Program-made: the position numbers and the translations under genes | Notes under the pieces: generated by a model | What the model was told of the DNA's origin: nothing | The model's database searches: none | The model's input: the letters and a program-made list of their open reading frames with translations, nothing else | Source: Planctomycetota bacterium | GTDB lineage: Bacteria > Planctomycetota > Phycisphaerae > Tepidisphaerales > Tepidisphaeraceae | NCBI GenBank assembly: GCA_023417885.1 | Contig: JAEZED010000153.1 | Span: forward strand, 1 to 21,724 | Direction: 5' to 3' | DNA: 21,724 bases | Shown here: one piece after another, positions 7,155 through 15,579 of the stretch | Layout: the number at the start of each line of letters is the position of its first letter | How positions within the stretch are numbered: position 1 is the stretch's first letter

Positions 7155-7238
7155 GCCGCGTGGCTCCCGGTATTGTGAAGCGTGGGGCGGTACGTGTCCG
7201 CCATGCCGCGGCTGCCGTTGCCTAAACTGTGCGACCTG

Positions 7239-8672
7239 ATGAGCGAAAAGGCACACCACCCCCCACTACCGGAAGCGTTCGAGAAACTTGGCGTCCGGAA
7301 CAGCGTGCTCCGCGGACTCGCGGAGATGAACTTCGTCGAGCCCAGCGAGATCCAGGCGCTGGTCATTCCGCCGGCGCTGGAGGGATTCGACATCCTCGGC
7401 CAGGCGCGGACGGGCACGGGCAAGACGGCGGCCTTTGGTGTTCCGCTGCTGTGCCGCGCGGTGAAGGGGTTTGCGACGCAGGCGCTGATCCTCGTGCCGA
7501 CCCGGGAGCTGGCGGTGCAGGTGGAGGCCGAGCTCCAGCGGCTGTGCAAGTTCACGCCGCTGCGCATCGCCGCGATCTACGGCGGTGAGCGGATCACGAA
7601 GCAGATGAAGGCGATCAAGACGAGCCCGGAAGTGGTCGTCGGGACGCCGGGGCGGGTGATGGATCTGATCGACCGGCGGATCATCGACTTCGCGAACATC
7701 CGCTTCGTCGTGCTGGACGAGGTGGATCGGATGCTTGACATCGGCTTCCGGGACGACATTCGCCAGATCCTGGACACGGTGAACCGCAACCGCGGCCGGC
7801 GGACGCGGATCACGGAGTTCGCGCGCGACCGCATTCACCCGGACAATCGCGATGCGCCCGAGGGGGAGGACGTTCCGCACCTGGATCCGGACGAGCCGCT
7901 CCAGACGATCTTCGTCTCGGCGACGATCGCCGGGGAGATCGAGCGGCTGGCGCGCAAGTTCATGCGCGACGGGATGGTGCGCAAGCTCGTGGCCAGCGAG
8001 GCGGACGAGAAGCCGACGGTGGAGAAGGTGGAGCAGTGCTACCTCCCGGCGAGCGAGCAGGACAAGGCGGAACTGGTGCTGAAGCTGCTTCAGCAGGAAG
8101 AGCCGAAGCTGGCGATCGTCTTCACGCGCACCAAGCGCGGGGCCGAGAAGCTGACGAAGCGGCTTCACGCGGCGAACATCGACGTGCGCGAGATCCACGG
8201 CAACCTGAACCAGTCGAAGCGCGACAAGGTGATGAAGGGGTTCCGGGAGAACAAGTTCAAGGTGCTGGTCGCCACCGACCTCGCCAGCCGCGGGATCGAC
8301 GTGCAGGGGATCAGCCACATCATCAACTACGACGTCCCCGAGGACCCGGAGGCGTACGTGCACCGCATCGGCCGGACGGCGCGCATGGGGACCGAGGGGA
8401 AGGCGTACACCTTCGTGACGCCGGAGCAGGGGGAAGAGCTGACGCGCATCGAGGCCCTGATCAACATGGAAATTCCCCGGGGCGCGGACCCGGAGGGGTA
8501 CGTGCCGAGCCAGCCGCGCGCCTCGCGGCCGGCGGTCGTGGCGACCGAGGCGCCGCGCTCCTACGTCCGCGCCGCGGAGGCCGAGGGAGAGGCCGCCGGG
8601 TCGGAGGAGGCGTCGGCGAAGCCGCGTCGCCGTCGCCCGATGCACAAGGTCGTCCGCCGGCGTCGGCGCTAG
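7239..8672 (+). CDS. DEAD-box family ATP-dependent RNA helicase (DEVD variant)
   Basis: Encodes 477 aa. Helicase motifs appear in order: Q motif around Q39 (FVEPSEIQ), Walker A ARTGTGKT 56-63, PTREL 87-91, GTPGR 135-139, motif II DEVD 160-163, SAT 227-229, then VATDLASRGIDVQGI and HRIGRTAR. These proteins unwind or remodel RNA in ribosome assembly and mRNA decay. Motif II has Val in place of Ala. Between motifs II and III there is an acidic/basic insertion of roughly 35 residues (NRGRRTR...PEGEDVPHLDPDE). The tail ends in RRRRPMHKVVRRRRR, a likely RNA-binding arm. The start is uncertain: ATG 7239 gives a standard N-terminus, while ATG 7203 or GTG 7182 would extend it by 12-19 residues; none has a clear ribosome site. 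Confidence 0.92.
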   Translation: MSEKAHHPPLPEAFEKLGVRNSVLRGLAEMNFVEPSEIQALVIPPALEGFDILGQARTGTGKTAAFGVPLLCRAVKGFATQALILVPTRELAVQVEAELQRLCKFTPLRIAAIYGGERITKQMKAIKTSPEVVVGTPGRVMDLIDRRIIDFANIRFVVLDEVDRMLDIGFRDDIRQILDTVNRNRGRRTRITEFARDRIHPDNRDAPEGEDVPHLDPDEPLQTIFVSATIAGEIERLARKFMRDGMVRKLVASEADEKPTVEKVEQCYLPASEQDKAELVLKLLQQEEPKLAIVFTRTKRGAEKLTKRLHAANIDVREIHGNLNQSKRDKVMKGFRENKFKVLVATDLASRGIDVQGISHIINYDVPEDPEAYVHRIGRTARMGTEGKAYTFVTPEQGEELTRIEALINMEIPRGADPEGYVPSQPRASRPAVVATEAPRSYVRAAEAEGEAAGSEEASAKPRRRRPMHKVVRRRRR

Positions 8673-8692
8673 GGTCGATGCGGCTTGGGTCG

Positions 8693-8698
8693 TATAGT
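8693..8698 (+). promoter_or_regulatory. Putative -10 element upstream of the universal stress gene
   Basis: TATAGT is the best -10 match in this GC-rich gap; no good -35 hexamer lies 16-18 bp upstream. Transcription would begin at about 8705, leaving a leader of about 30 nt with a strong ribosome site. It would allow the stress gene to be expressed separately from the helicase. Confidence 0.3.
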
Positions 8699-8735
8699 GG
8701 AGAGCGGCTTGCCGCTTTTCACGAGGAGAAGGCTC

Positions 8736-9674
8736 ATGCGCATCGTGATCGGATACGAAGACGGTGAATCGTCCGATGCGGCGATCGACGAGATGCGCCG
8801 CGCTGGTCTGGGAGACGAGGGGGTCGAGGCCCGCGTCATCAGCGTTGCGCCGGACGTGGGCGTGCCGGTCGATCCCGACTTCGAAAAGCGTTCCCCCGCC
8901 CTGGCCTGGCTTGCCAAGGATCGGCGCGAGGCGGTGATGGCGGACGCCAAGGAGCTCGCCTCCAAGGGCGCCGCGCGCCTGCGCGGGCTGATGCCCGGCT
9001 GGAACGTGGAGGCAGTCGCCGCCGCCGGGGTGGCGCACCGGGAGTTGACGCGTGCCGCCGAGGAGTGGCCTGCGGATCTGCTCGTGGTCGGGAGCCACGG
9101 TCGCGGCGTCATGGGGCGATTGTTTCATGGAAGCGTGGCGCAGATGGCGGTGAACAACTGCCGCCGGAACGTGCGCATCGCCCGCAAGCGGGAGCGGGCG
9201 GGTGATGCTCCGCCGCGCCTGCTGGTCGCGGACGACGGCTCGCCCGCCGCTGAGGCGGCCGTGGAAGCGGTCGCCGCCCGGAAGTGGCCGGCCGGGACGC
9301 AGGCGGCGGTGGTTTTCGTGGTGGATCTGCCGATCGTTTCCGCGCCCGGCCTGGGGCCGGAGGCATCGGCCTACAGCGGGGAGATGGTCGCGGCGCGACG
9401 CGAGCTGATCGATTACGGCAACGAGCTGGCCGAGAACTCGGCGCAGCGTCTGCGCGACGCGGGGCTGTCGGCCAAGCCGGTCGTGCTGGAGGGTCATCCG
9501 CGCTACGCGGTGAACGACTACGCGCAGCAGGAGGGGATCGACTGCGTCTTCCTGGGCGCGCGCGGGCACCGGGTGATCGAGCGTTTCATGCTCGGCTCCG
9601 TCGCCGCCGGCGTCGCGGCGGGCGCGCCCTGCTCGGTGGAGGTCGTGCGTCCGGAGGCCGTCGAGGGCGCCTGA
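8736..9674 (+). CDS. Tandem-domain universal stress protein (UspA family)
   Basis: Encodes 312 aa with two Usp domains, about 1-150 and 160-312. Each ends with the ATP-binding signature G-2x-G-9x-G-S: GSHGRGVMGRLFHGS at 119-133 and GARGHRVIERFMLGS in the second half. Both halves also start with the typical strand and an Asp-containing loop (IVIGYEDGES; LLVADDGSP). Tandem Usp proteins act as cytoplasmic nucleotide-binding stress factors; the exact role here is not readable. ATG 8736 is favoured over the upstream in-frame ATG 8685 by the strong site aggagaagg at 8724-8732. The gene ends about 27 bp before a strong convergent terminator hairpin. Confidence 0.92.
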   Translation: MRIVIGYEDGESSDAAIDEMRRAGLGDEGVEARVISVAPDVGVPVDPDFEKRSPALAWLAKDRREAVMADAKELASKGAARLRGLMPGWNVEAVAAAGVAHRELTRAAEEWPADLLVVGSHGRGVMGRLFHGSVAQMAVNNCRRNVRIARKRERAGDAPPRLLVADDGSPAAEAAVEAVAARKWPAGTQAAVVFVVDLPIVSAPGLGPEASAYSGEMVAARRELIDYGNELAENSAQRLRDAGLSAKPVVLEGHPRYAVNDYAQQEGIDCVFLGARGHRVIERFMLGSVAAGVAAGAPCSVEVVRPEAVEGA

Positions 9675-9700
9675 GGGCGATCTAAACCTTGTGCGCAAGA

Positions 9701-9731
9701 GAAGGCCCGGCCATGGAATGGCCGGGCTTTC
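9701..9731. terminator. Hairpin terminator between convergent genes
   Basis: A perfect 9-bp GC-rich stem (gcccggcca 9705-9713, tggccgggc 9719-9727) with a 5-nt loop extends by four more pairs, one of them G-U, to a 13-bp stem spanning 9701-9731. On the plus strand it is followed by tttctggttt, and the minus strand gives cttctct. It sits between the plus-strand universal stress gene and the minus-strand carboxypeptidase gene, a good place for a bidirectional terminator. Confidence 0.75.
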
Positions 9732-9753
9732 TGGTTTGGGGGAGGTCGTCCAG

Positions 9754-12324
9754 TCAATCCTGGGCCTGTTCGAAGAGCATCGCGCGCCAGATCAGTGGGA
9801 AGGTGCTCTGGCTCCAGCCGCGGTATTGCGGGCGGAAGGCGAAGAGGTGAACGGCGCCGTCGCCCACCTCGGCCCGCATCCATGCGGCGCGGTTTTCGAT
9901 CACCTCCGGGCGCTGGATCCAGCCGGAGAGAAGCACGCGTTCAGGCGCGTAGCGCAGGAGCGTCTGCGGGCGCGGTCCCCACTGCGCGTCGCGCCGCTCC
10001 CCGGGGCGGGTGGAGGGATCGGCCCGCGGGTCGAGCCCCGCGTCGCGCCGCTCCTTCTCCGTGAAGTCGCGGAAGGCGCCCGAGCCGGAAAAGAACAGCG
10101 GCACGCTGGCGGGCAGGTCCGCCGTGAAGGGCATGGCGGCGTCGGCCGTCTCCGGAATGCCGCGGAGCACGCTGCCGGGGCAGGAAAACTCCCGGCTCTC
10201 GCGCGCCACGTTCACCAGCGGCAGCTCGAAGAGCTGGATTGCCCAGTCGCTGGCGCTGTCGAAGGTGATGAGCGTCCCGCCGGCGCGGACGAACTCCTCG
10301 ATCGCGACGGCCCCCTCCGGCGCCAGGCCACGGGCGTACTCGGGCGGAATCGTGCCGGCGGCGCGCCCCTCGTCGAGCTGGCGGCCGGAGATGTCGGCGA
10401 CGATCAGCACGTCGAGGAAGTCATCCAGCTGCCCGGCACGGAGCATCTCGTTCTTCACGCTGACGTAGGGCACGCCCCACTCCTCCAGCACCCATCGCAT
10501 CCACCCCTCGTCCATGCTGCCGGACCACGGCGAATAGAGGCCGACGCGGGGCATGCGCTCGATGGACAGGACATCTCCCTCGTCGGCATCCTCGGGACTA
10601 TCTGCGTCCTGGGGCAGGAATCGGCCCGCCTGCTCGCCGTCGACGACATAGCGCACGCCCTGGCCGTCCTTCAGGAGCTGGAACACCTGGCGCCACGAGT
10701 CGCTGTCGCGCGAGCTGAAGGTGCGTGACGGGCTGAACTCGTTGGCGCGTTCGAGGAGGCGCAGCTCCACGTCCTCGGGCAGCGGGCTCATCACCTCGAC
10801 GCGGCGGACGCCCAGCAGGTAGGAGAGCGTCCATCCCGCGACGTCATAGGGGGGATCCCCCTCCGGGTAGCGCTGCACGTCGAGAAGATCCTTCACATGC
10901 GTTCCGTATGGCTGGGCGCGCTGGATGACGAGCGATCCGGCCGGGTACGTTCGCCCGTCGGCGGTGATCTCGTTGTCGGAGACGTGGATCTCGACGCCGG
11001 TGCGGATGAGCACGTCCACGAGCCGCCTGACGGCGGCGGGGTCGCGGTTGTCGCTGGGGATGATCCATGCACGCGGCCCCTGCTCCGCCCCGGCGGCGAT
11101 GGAGCGCTGGCTGGCCTCGAGAGCGTTGGTGAGCCAGAGGTCGGGCTCGCGTGTGACGGTGGCCATGAGGGAGCGGGCGAAGCCCATCTCGTAGTCGATG
11201 ATGTCGCGCAGGCGCCACCATCCGCCCGGCCAGGGGGCGGGGAAGCGGTTGCTCGGTTCGTATGCGCCCAGGCCGCTGGGCGCGCGCAGCTCGTTGCGTG
11301 GGAGGAACAGGGGCGTGGCGATGTCGACGCTGGCGGCCTCGGTGAGGATGCCGACGATGTTGTGCCGGACGGGGACGTTCCGGTTTCCGCCGTTCCACCA
11401 CATGTCGTAGCTGACGCCGGTGCTGATGCCGGTGAGGCCGTCGCGCGTCATGTCGAGCAGCGCCCGGCTGCCGATGGCGTCGATGGCGGTGATGATGCCG
11501 GGGTCGAGGTTCGGGTTGAGCGGGTCGCGGTAGGGAGGCACGAACATGCGCTCCCCGTTGCTCCCCTGCTGGTGGACATCCCAGTAGATCGTCGGGAACC
11601 ACTCGGTGTAGAGCATCTCGGTGACGATGCGCGTCTCGTCCTGCGTGAGCATGAACCAGTCGCGGTTGTTGTCATGGCCGGTGTAGAGCTGGTAGAGGCG
11701 GAGCAGGCCGCTGGCTTCGTACGGCCCGCCGACATGCTCGCGATACCAGCGGGCGACCTCGTCCACGCCGTCCGGGTTGGTGGTGTAGATGACGGTCACC
11801 GCCTGCTCGCGCGCCGACTTCCAGGGGGCCTCGTCGCTCGTGGCGAGGGTGTGGGCCAGCTCCATCGAGAACTGGCTGCCCGCAGTCTCGGTGGAATGGA
11901 TCTGGCAGGAGACGAAAATGATCGGCACGCCGTTCTCGACGGCGTCGCGCAGTTCCTCGTCGCTCTTGCCGCGCGGGTCGGCCAGCATGCGCGCCCGCTG
12001 CTTGATCTGGTCGAGGTTCGCCAGGTTCTCCTCGGAAGAGATGACCATGATCAGGAAGTCGCGTCCCTCGGTCGTCTCCCCGACCTCGAGCGTCTGGACG
12101 TTGGGGCTCTGCTCCCCGAGCAGGCGGTAGTAGCTGCTGACCTCTTCCCAGTCGGCGAGCTGGAAGTCGACGCCGAGCGGGCGGCCGAGGTGCTCGGACG
12201 GGGTGGTGATGCCCTGCCCGGTGGCGGGCCGAGTGGCGGGTTGGTCCTGTCGGCTCAGTTCGGCGGCGGCACACGATGCCAGGAACAGGGGAAGAAGCAC
12301 GAGCGAGGTGAGGAATGAGCGCAT
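9754..12324 (-). CDS. M14-type zinc carboxypeptidase-like lipoprotein with C-terminal GATase1-like domain
   Basis: Encodes 856 aa. The signal LTSLVLLPLFLASC ends in lipobox C18, so export and lipid anchoring are likely. M14 features are in order: zinc ligands H143 and E146 in HSTETAG, the substrate-binding Asn-Arg in DNNRDW (N220, R221), zinc ligand H251 in WDVHQQGS, and the general base E329 in GILTEAAS. The C-terminal part from about residue 590 (MPRVGLYSPW..., DVLIVAD, GGTLITFDSAS) looks like a class-I glutamine-amidotransferase-like fold, an arrangement seen in large secreted M14 proteins. I see no catalytic Cys-His pair there. It probably degrades peptides outside the cytoplasm. ATG at 12324 is preferred over TTG 12357, as it starts right at the signal peptide. 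No ribosome site is seen. Confidence 0.88.
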   Translation of the reverse strand: MRSFLTSLVLLPLFLASCAAAELSRQDQPATRPATGQGITTPSEHLGRPLGVDFQLADWEEVSSYYRLLGEQSPNVQTLEVGETTEGRDFLIMVISSEENLANLDQIKQRARMLADPRGKSDEELRDAVENGVPIIFVSCQIHSTETAGSQFSMELAHTLATSDEAPWKSAREQAVTVIYTTNPDGVDEVARWYREHVGGPYEASGLLRLYQLYTGHDNNRDWFMLTQDETRIVTEMLYTEWFPTIYWDVHQQGSNGERMFVPPYRDPLNPNLDPGIITAIDAIGSRALLDMTRDGLTGISTGVSYDMWWNGGNRNVPVRHNIVGILTEAASVDIATPLFLPRNELRAPSGLGAYEPSNRFPAPWPGGWWRLRDIIDYEMGFARSLMATVTREPDLWLTNALEASQRSIAAGAEQGPRAWIIPSDNRDPAAVRRLVDVLIRTGVEIHVSDNEITADGRTYPAGSLVIQRAQPYGTHVKDLLDVQRYPEGDPPYDVAGWTLSYLLGVRRVEVMSPLPEDVELRLLERANEFSPSRTFSSRDSDSWRQVFQLLKDGQGVRYVVDGEQAGRFLPQDADSPEDADEGDVLSIERMPRVGLYSPWSGSMDEGWMRWVLEEWGVPYVSVKNEMLRAGQLDDFLDVLIVADISGRQLDEGRAAGTIPPEYARGLAPEGAVAIEEFVRAGGTLITFDSASDWAIQLFELPLVNVARESREFSCPGSVLRGIPETADAAMPFTADLPASVPLFFSGSGAFRDFTEKERRDAGLDPRADPSTRPGERRDAQWGPRPQTLLRYAPERVLLSGWIQRPEVIENRAAWMRAEVGDGAVHLFAFRPQYRGWSQSTFPLIWRAMLFEQAQD

Positions 12325-12456
12325 GAGGGCAACGATGATGCCTGCCGGCCGAGTCAATGCAAGCGTCCGGAATCGGAGAAGTCGACGTCTGCAAGGGGAG
12401 CAGGATGGTCAGACGGGGCGTATCTCGCCCAGGGATGCAGCCAATGGAACGGCGTC

Positions 12457-15198
12457 CTACTCCGTTGCCAGCCGATGACGGCGTCCCGGCAAAGCGGCGT
12501 GGATCAACTTGGCCACCTCGACAAACGTCACCGGCGTCAGGGCGAGAAGGGCAATCATGGCCCACTCCCATGCCGAGAACGCGGGGACAGTCTTGAAAAG
12601 CGGCTGGAGGAACGGGACGAGGACCACCGCCGTCTGGAGCAGCGTGGAGGTGAGGATGGCCAGGAGCAGCCATCGGTTGGTGAAGGCCCCAAGCTGCGGC
12701 AGGGTGTAGCGATGGCTGCGGCATGCGAAGGCGAAGACGAGCTGTGCGTAGGCGATCGTACAAAAGGCGGCGGTGCGAGCTTCGGGCAAGCGTGCGTTGC
12801 CGGGTCCGGAGATAACCAGAAAGGCGATCGTGCTGACGGCGGCGATGAGGAGGCCGTGGTAGAGAATCAGCAGCCCGCGGGTCCGGCTGATGACCCTGTC
12901 GCGGGGCGGGCGTGGCGGACGTGACATGATGTCCGGCTCGGGTTGCTCGACAGCGAGGGCAAGGGCGGGGAGCGCGTCGGTCACGAGGTTGATCCAGAGG
13001 ATCTGGATGGCAAACAGAGGTGCAGGCCACCCCATCAGGGCCGCAACGAACATCAGGATGACCTCGCCGGCATTGGTGGCCAGCAGGTAGTGCACGAACT
13101 TGCGTATGTTGTCGTAGATCGTGCGCCCTTCCTCGACCGCGTTCACGATCGAGGCGAAATTGTCGTCGGTCAGCACCATGTCCGACGCCTCCTTGGTAAC
13201 GTCGGTCCCCGTGATCCCCATGGCGATTCCGATGTCCGCCGCCTTGACCGAGGGAGCGTCGTTCACGCCGTCGCCGGTCATGGCCACCACATCGTGCTGG
13301 TCGCGCAGCGCGTTGACGATTCGCAGCTTGTGCTCGGCGGTGACGCGCCCGTAAACGTTGGTCCTGCCGACCTGGGCGGCAAGCTGCGCCTGGCTCATCT
13401 GGTCGAGCTCCGAGCCGATCACAACCGGCTGGGCGGCTTCGGAGATACCCAGCCCGATCGCTATCGCCCGCGCGGTATCCGGGTGATCGCCGGTGATCAT
13501 TACGGGTCGGATTCCCGCGGTGCGGCAGCGCTCGACGGCCGCACGCGCCTCCTCGCGCGGTGGATCCATCATTCCCGCCATGCCGGCGAAGATGAGGCGG
13601 GCCTCGTCCTCCTCCTGCGGCTCAACATCGGGTCGGAATGCCATCGCCAGCACCCGCAGACCCTGTTCTCCCATGGAATGGGCTGCCTCCATGATCCGCC
13701 GGCCATCCGCTTCGGTGAGCGGACGGGGCGCGCCGCCCATTTGGATCCGGTCGCATTTTGTCAAGACCACTTCGGGTGCCCCCTTCGTATACATCACGTA
13801 GAGCCCATCCTGCAGCGCGACCACCGACATCGCCTTGCGGTCAGAATCGAACGGGATCTCGTGGGTCAACGCGGCCTCGCGATCGGCCATTTCGATTCCT
13901 GCCTTCCGCGCCGCCACGACCAGGGCACCCTCGGTCGGGTCGCCCACCAGGAGCCACTGCCCCAGCTCATCGCGGCTGACATAGGCGTGGTTGCACCAAG
14001 CCCCGGTGACCAGGGTCTGCAGGAGATCCGGCTCCTGTTTTGGTTCGATCGCCTCGCCGGAGGAGCCGGCTGCCACGCCAGGCTGCCGTCGAAACGATCC
14101 CTCGGGCGCGTAGCCACTGCCGTCAACATGGAACCGCTCCCCACCGGCATAGATCTCCCGCACCGTCATCTCGTTGCGAGTCAGCGTGCCGGTCTTGTCC
14201 GAGCAGATCACCGTGACGGCCCCAAGCGTTTCCACGCTCGGAAGGCGGCGGATCAGCGCGTTACGCCGCGCCATCCGCTGAAGTCCCAGCGCCAGGGAAA
14301 TGGTCACAACGGCGGGCAGGCCCTCAGGAACCGCGGCCACCGCAAGGCTCACGGAGAGCAGGAACACGTTGAGCAGCGCCCCGCCGCGCAGCAACTGGAG
14401 CAGGAAGATCAGCGACACGATTCCCAGGACGATCCAGATCAGTGTGCGGCCCAGCTCCTCCAGGCGGCGCTGGAGCGGGGTGGGCTCGGCTTCCTGCGCC
14501 TGGAGCAGGCTGGCGATCCTTCCAATCTCGGTCTGCATCGCAGTCGCCACCACGATGCCGGCGGCGCTTCCGGCAGTCACGCTGGTGCCCATGTGAGCGA
14601 TATTCACGCGGTCGGCCAGTGGCGTGGTGGGCGGCAGGGCCGGGCGGTGGTCCTTGTCCACGGGGATAGATTCGCCGGTCAGGGCGGCCTCCTGCACGCG
14701 AAATCCGGCGGAGGCGAGCAATCGCAGGTCGGCGGGCACGTGATCCCCCGCCTCGAGATCCACGCGATCCCCAGGCACGAGCTGGCGGACGGGCAACACG
14801 AGGTGCTGGCCGTCGCGCACGGTCCTGGCGTGGGGGATGGCCATGCCGCGCAGCAGGGCAAGCGCCCGCTCGGCTCGCTCTTCCTGAATGAAGCCGAGGA
14901 CGCCGTTCAGCACGACGATTGCGAGGATGATGGCGGCGTCGAACCAGTCGCCGAGCAGGCCGGAGACGACGGCCGCGAAGATCAGGATCCAGATGACCAA
15001 ATTGCTGAACTGCCGGGCTAGGCGGACCCACCACGGGCGGGTGGGCGCCTCTGCCAGACGGTTGGCCCCCCATCTCCCCAGCCGCGCCTGCGCTTCAGCC
15101 TCCGAAAGCCCGCGCTCAGGATCGGTGCCCAATTCGCGAACGACATCCTGGATGCTGCTGGCATGCGGCGCAGGCAGCGAGAGACGCTTTGTGTCCAT
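12457..15198 (-). CDS. P2A-type calcium-transporting P-type ATPase
   Basis: Encodes 913 aa, full length. N-terminal cation-ATPase domain, actuator loop with LTGES (174-177), M4 PEGLP (291-295), phosphorylation site CSDKTGTLT with D334, nucleotide domain with KGAPE and DPTEGALV, hinge TGDGVNDAP, and ten probable helices. Ca2+ site residues match SERCA: PEGL in M4, NAGEV in M5 and the N..TD of WINLVTDALP in M6, so Ca2+ export is favoured over Mg2+ or K+. Transport couples ATP hydrolysis to ion extrusion at the inner membrane. The ATG at 15198 follows aggtggag a few bases upstream; 61 codons of open frame further upstream show no similarity. It lies 132 bp upstream of the carboxypeptidase gene on the same strand. 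Confidence 0.95.
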   Translation of the reverse strand: MDTKRLSLPAPHASSIQDVVRELGTDPERGLSEAEAQARLGRWGANRLAEAPTRPWWVRLARQFSNLVIWILIFAAVVSGLLGDWFDAAIILAIVVLNGVLGFIQEERAERALALLRGMAIPHARTVRDGQHLVLPVRQLVPGDRVDLEAGDHVPADLRLLASAGFRVQEAALTGESIPVDKDHRPALPPTTPLADRVNIAHMGTSVTAGSAAGIVVATAMQTEIGRIASLLQAQEAEPTPLQRRLEELGRTLIWIVLGIVSLIFLLQLLRGGALLNVFLLSVSLAVAAVPEGLPAVVTISLALGLQRMARRNALIRRLPSVETLGAVTVICSDKTGTLTRNEMTVREIYAGGERFHVDGSGYAPEGSFRRQPGVAAGSSGEAIEPKQEPDLLQTLVTGAWCNHAYVSRDELGQWLLVGDPTEGALVVAARKAGIEMADREAALTHEIPFDSDRKAMSVVALQDGLYVMYTKGAPEVVLTKCDRIQMGGAPRPLTEADGRRIMEAAHSMGEQGLRVLAMAFRPDVEPQEEDEARLIFAGMAGMMDPPREEARAAVERCRTAGIRPVMITGDHPDTARAIAIGLGISEAAQPVVIGSELDQMSQAQLAAQVGRTNVYGRVTAEHKLRIVNALRDQHDVVAMTGDGVNDAPSVKAADIGIAMGITGTDVTKEASDMVLTDDNFASIVNAVEEGRTIYDNIRKFVHYLLATNAGEVILMFVAALMGWPAPLFAIQILWINLVTDALPALALAVEQPEPDIMSRPPRPPRDRVISRTRGLLILYHGLLIAAVSTIAFLVISGPGNARLPEARTAAFCTIAYAQLVFAFACRSHRYTLPQLGAFTNRWLLLAILTSTLLQTAVVLVPFLQPLFKTVPAFSAWEWAMIALLALTPVTFVEVAKLIHAALPGRRHRLATE

Positions 15199-15301
15199 CG
15201 GCTCCACCTGCAAGGACAATGCACCTCCAACAGCCCTTCGGCTTGCGGCAGGGCCCAAGGTAGCATAACCATCAGGACACCCTTGCCGCACGCATGCATC
15301 G

Positions 15302-15538
15302 ATGCTGGGATCGCTGCTCAACTTCGCGCTGTCCGCCGCCGGTATCGTGGTGGCGGGTATCTTCCTCACGAGGTTCGCCAACGCGTGGCCGGGTCGGCTG
15401 GGCCTCCTGCGCCCCAGCAGGACGGGTGCAGGCGAGAAGGACGAGGGGAAGCAGCAGGAGCGGGGTCACGTATTGCGCATCATCGCGATGCATGATGCGG
15501 CCAATGCAAGCGGCCGGGGGGGCGCTGCCATGGCGTGA
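15302..15538 (+). CDS. Doubtful small ORF; possible remnant of a Na+/Ca2+ antiporter
   Basis: Encodes 78 aa. The first 27 residues (LNFALSAAGIVVAGIFLTRFANA) look like the first helix of YrbG-type sodium/calcium antiporters, where a motif like GxxLTRFADxIA leads to TGLGRLLVG. After that the sequence becomes charged and low in complexity (RTGAGEKDEGKQQERG), so if it is a relic it is truncated or frameshifted. GC at third codon positions is high, by eye about four fifths, which fits coding but is not decisive in this genome. An overlapping minus-strand ORF competes for the same DNA. It is divergent from the Ca2+-ATPase. No ribosome site. It is the only gene candidate in the roughly 380-bp gap 15199-15579. 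Confidence 0.25.
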   Translation: MLGSLLNFALSAAGIVVAGIFLTRFANAWPGRLGLLRPSRTGAGEKDEGKQQERGHVLRIIAMHDAANASGRGGAAMA

Positions 15539-15579
15539 CCTCAACAGGCGGGCGGGAGCGACCTATCCTTCCCGACCAG

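Noticed and set aside
7266..9698. Very long minus-strand open frame (810 codons) opposite the helicase and stress genes
   Set aside because: Both plus-strand genes under it have complete families of motifs; the antisense frame has an Arg/His/Leu-rich composition with no domain, typical of GC-rich shadows.
10897..12318. Plus-strand open frame of 473 codons opposite the carboxypeptidase gene
   Set aside because: Val/Asp/Gly-rich shadow of the M14 gene, whose zinc site is complete on the other strand.
12416..12430. Small gggcg/cgccc hairpin between the Ca2+-ATPase and carboxypeptidase genes
   Set aside because: Only 5 bp and no T-run on the minus strand; likely chance in GC-rich DNA.
12943..15021. 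Plus-strand open frame of 692 codons opposite the Ca2+-ATPase
   Set aside because: It lies entirely within the antisense of a full-length P-type ATPase and has no recognisable motif.
15272..15493. Minus-strand ORF of 73 aa with a hydrophobic stretch LLLLPLVLLAC that looks like a lipoprotein signal
   Set aside because: After the hydrophobic part the sequence is a run of charged and polar residues without a domain, no ribosome site is seen, and it overlaps a competing plus-strand ORF; not strong enough to call.
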